Under the pieces are notes generated by a model. That model saw only the letters and a program-made list of their open reading frames with translations, searched no databases and had not been told where the DNA came from. A stretch of DNA of 64,000 nt from Methylobacterium durans (GTDB taxonomy: Bacteria; Pseudomonadota; Alphaproteobacteria; Rhizobiales; Beijerinckiaceae), in NCBI RefSeq assembly GCF_003173715.1, contig NZ_CP029550.1, positions 62,001-126,000 on the forward strand, written 5' to 3'. The number at the start of each line of letters is the position of its first letter. Position 1 is the first letter of the stretch. Positions 62,879 through 64,000 of the stretch are shown here, piece by piece. The position numbers and the translations under genes are program-made.

Positions 62879-64000
62879 TCAACCGAGCCGCAGGTCTCCC
62901 GCACCCGCCTCGAGCCATGCGCGCAGCTTGGTGAAACGTGCCCGCGCCCGGGTTCCGCGCACCGCCATCGCGATGGCCTTGCGCTGGCCGATCAGCACCA
63001 CGAGGCTGCGGCCGCGGGTGACGCCCGTATAGAGCAGGTTGCGGGCGAGCATGGTCCAGTGCTGCGTCGTCACGGGGATCACGACGGCGGGGTACTCGGA
63101 GCCCTGGCTCTTGTGGATCGTGGTGGCGAAGGCCGGCACCAGCGTGTCGAGTTCGGCGAAGGGGTATTCCACGACCCGGCCTTCGAAATCGACCCTGAGG
63201 ACGCCTTCCTCCGCGTCGATGCCGCAGACACGCCCGAGATCGCCGTTGAAGACCTCCCGGTCGTAGTCGTTCTGCGTCTCCATCACCCGGTCGCCGGGGG
63301 CGAAGCGCCAGCCGAAGCGCTCGACTTCGGCTGGCGGATCCGGGTTGAGGACGCGCTGCAGGGCGTGGTTCAGGTTGCGCGATCCGAGCGAGCCGCGGAT
63401 CATCGGCGTCAGCACCTGCACGTCGCGGGCCGGGTCGAGGCCGAACCGCTTCGGGATGCGCCGCGTCACCACCTCCACGAGCCTGTCGACGCCCTCGTCC
63501 GGATCCTCGATCTCGACGCAGTAGAAGTCGCTCGCATCGCCCCGGCGGGGCCATTCCGGCATCTCGCCCCGGTTGATGCGGTGGGCGTTGACGACGATCC
63601 GGCTCTCGGCGGCCTGCCGGAACACCTCGGTGAGGCGCGCGACCGGCACCCGACCCGAATCGATGATGTCGGCGAGCACCTGTCCGGGCCCGACCGAAGG
63701 CAGCTGGTCGACGTCGCCGACGAGGAGGAGCGCCGCCTCTTCCGGCACCGCCTTGAGGAGCGCGTTCATCAGCGGCACGTCGACCATCGAGGTCTCGTCG
63801 ATGACGAGGAGGTCGCAGGCGAGCGGGTTCTCCGCGTTGCGGGTGAAGCCGCCGTTGCGCGGGTCGATCTCGAGGAGGCGGTGGATCGTCTTCGCCTCCA
63901 GCCCCGTCTGCTCGCTCATGCGCTTGGCGGCGCGGCCGGTCGGGGCCGCGAGCAGCACCCGCACGCCCTTGGCTGTGAGGATGCGCAGGATCGAGTCGAG
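62879..64000 (-). CDS. RecD2-like ATP-dependent DNA helicase, C-terminal part
   Basis: 3' portion of an SF1 helicase whose 5' end lies beyond the window; 373 codons visible. Present: the strand with [15 protein letters not shown] (motif Ia), [19 protein letters not shown] (Walker B/DExx), [19 protein letters not shown] (motif III), LTEVFRQA (motif IV), the SH3-like insert and the late [19 protein letters not shown] and [17 protein letters not shown] (motifs V and VI). The organisation is RecD2/TraA-like. The Walker A motif is outside the window. It lies 167 bases upstream of gyrA on the same strand. Confidence 0.9.
   Translation of the reverse strand, partial: LDSILRILTAKGVRVLLAAPTGRAAKRMSEQTGLEAKTIHRLLEIDPRNGGFTRNAENPLACDLLVIDETSMVDVPLMNALLKAVPEEAALLLVGDVDQLPSVGPGQVLADIIDSGRVPVARLTEVFRQAAESRIVVNAHRINRGEMPEWPRRGDASDFYCVEIEDPDEGVDRLVEVVTRRIPKRFGLDPARDVQVLTPMIRGSLGSRNLNHALQRVLNPDPPAEVERFGWRFAPGDRVMETQNDYDREVFNGDLGRVCGIDAEEGVLRVDFEGRVVEYPFAELDTLVPAFATTIHKSQGSEYPAVVIPVTTQHWTMLARNLLYTGVTRGRSLVVLIGQRKAIAMAVRGTRARARFTKLRAWLEAGAGDLRLG

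Overview
The window is a GC-rich (roughly 70% by eye) chromosomal segment from an alphaproteobacterium, most likely Methylobacterium or a close relative in the Hyphomicrobiales. This placement is inference. It rests on the aa3 oxidase tail (coxC, DUF983, SURF1) next to thrC and an M16 peptidase, EcfG-type general stress promoters, and the type of trehalose/glycogen gene set. No mobile element, CRISPR array, rRNA or tRNA was seen.

Layout. 1-5306: end of the cytochrome oxidase locus, then a DUF4864 protein, threonine synthase and a mitochondrial-processing-peptidase-like protease. 5511-10846: a membrane GGDEF/EAL protein, a lone receiver-domain protein, two small unknown proteins and a ferredoxin-reductase-like protein. 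10925-37157: a 26-kb alpha-glucan/trehalose island with glgP, a GH13 alpha-glucosidase, glgA, glgB, treS-maltokinase, a GH13-GlgE fusion, a malQ-treY fusion, treZ, glgX and otsA. 37567-39747: four small envelope proteins behind an EcfG-like promoter. 39960-43456: pxpB, pxpC, a UvdE-like protein and a small serine hydrolase. 43635-53561: an exported small protein, a short unknown gene, ycjF/ycjX, a lysozyme-like exported protein, an inositol-monophosphatase-family gene, an AI-2E-family transporter, pxpA and pncB. 53706-59769: a flavin-oxidoreductase-like stress protein, mrp, mobA, two cyclophilins, coaD, a zinc peptidase and a small protein. 59979-64000: gyrA and the 3' part of a recD2-like helicase.

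How the central genes work together. GlgA makes linear glucan and GlgB branches it. TreS turns trehalose into maltose, its fused maltokinase makes maltose-1-phosphate, and GlgE adds maltosyl units to glucan. GlgX, GlgP and MalQ trim and reshape glucan. TreY and TreZ cut trehalose back out of it. OtsA supplies trehalose-6-phosphate from UDP-glucose. Every link of a trehalose-glycogen cycle is present except glgC and otsB, which are not in the window.

Quality warning. At least fifteen genes are broken by single-base indels, nearly all the loss of one C or G in a short homopolymer. Protein homology resumes at once in the next frame. This looks like base-calling error and not gene decay, so the genes are annotated here as intact loci with the break position given.
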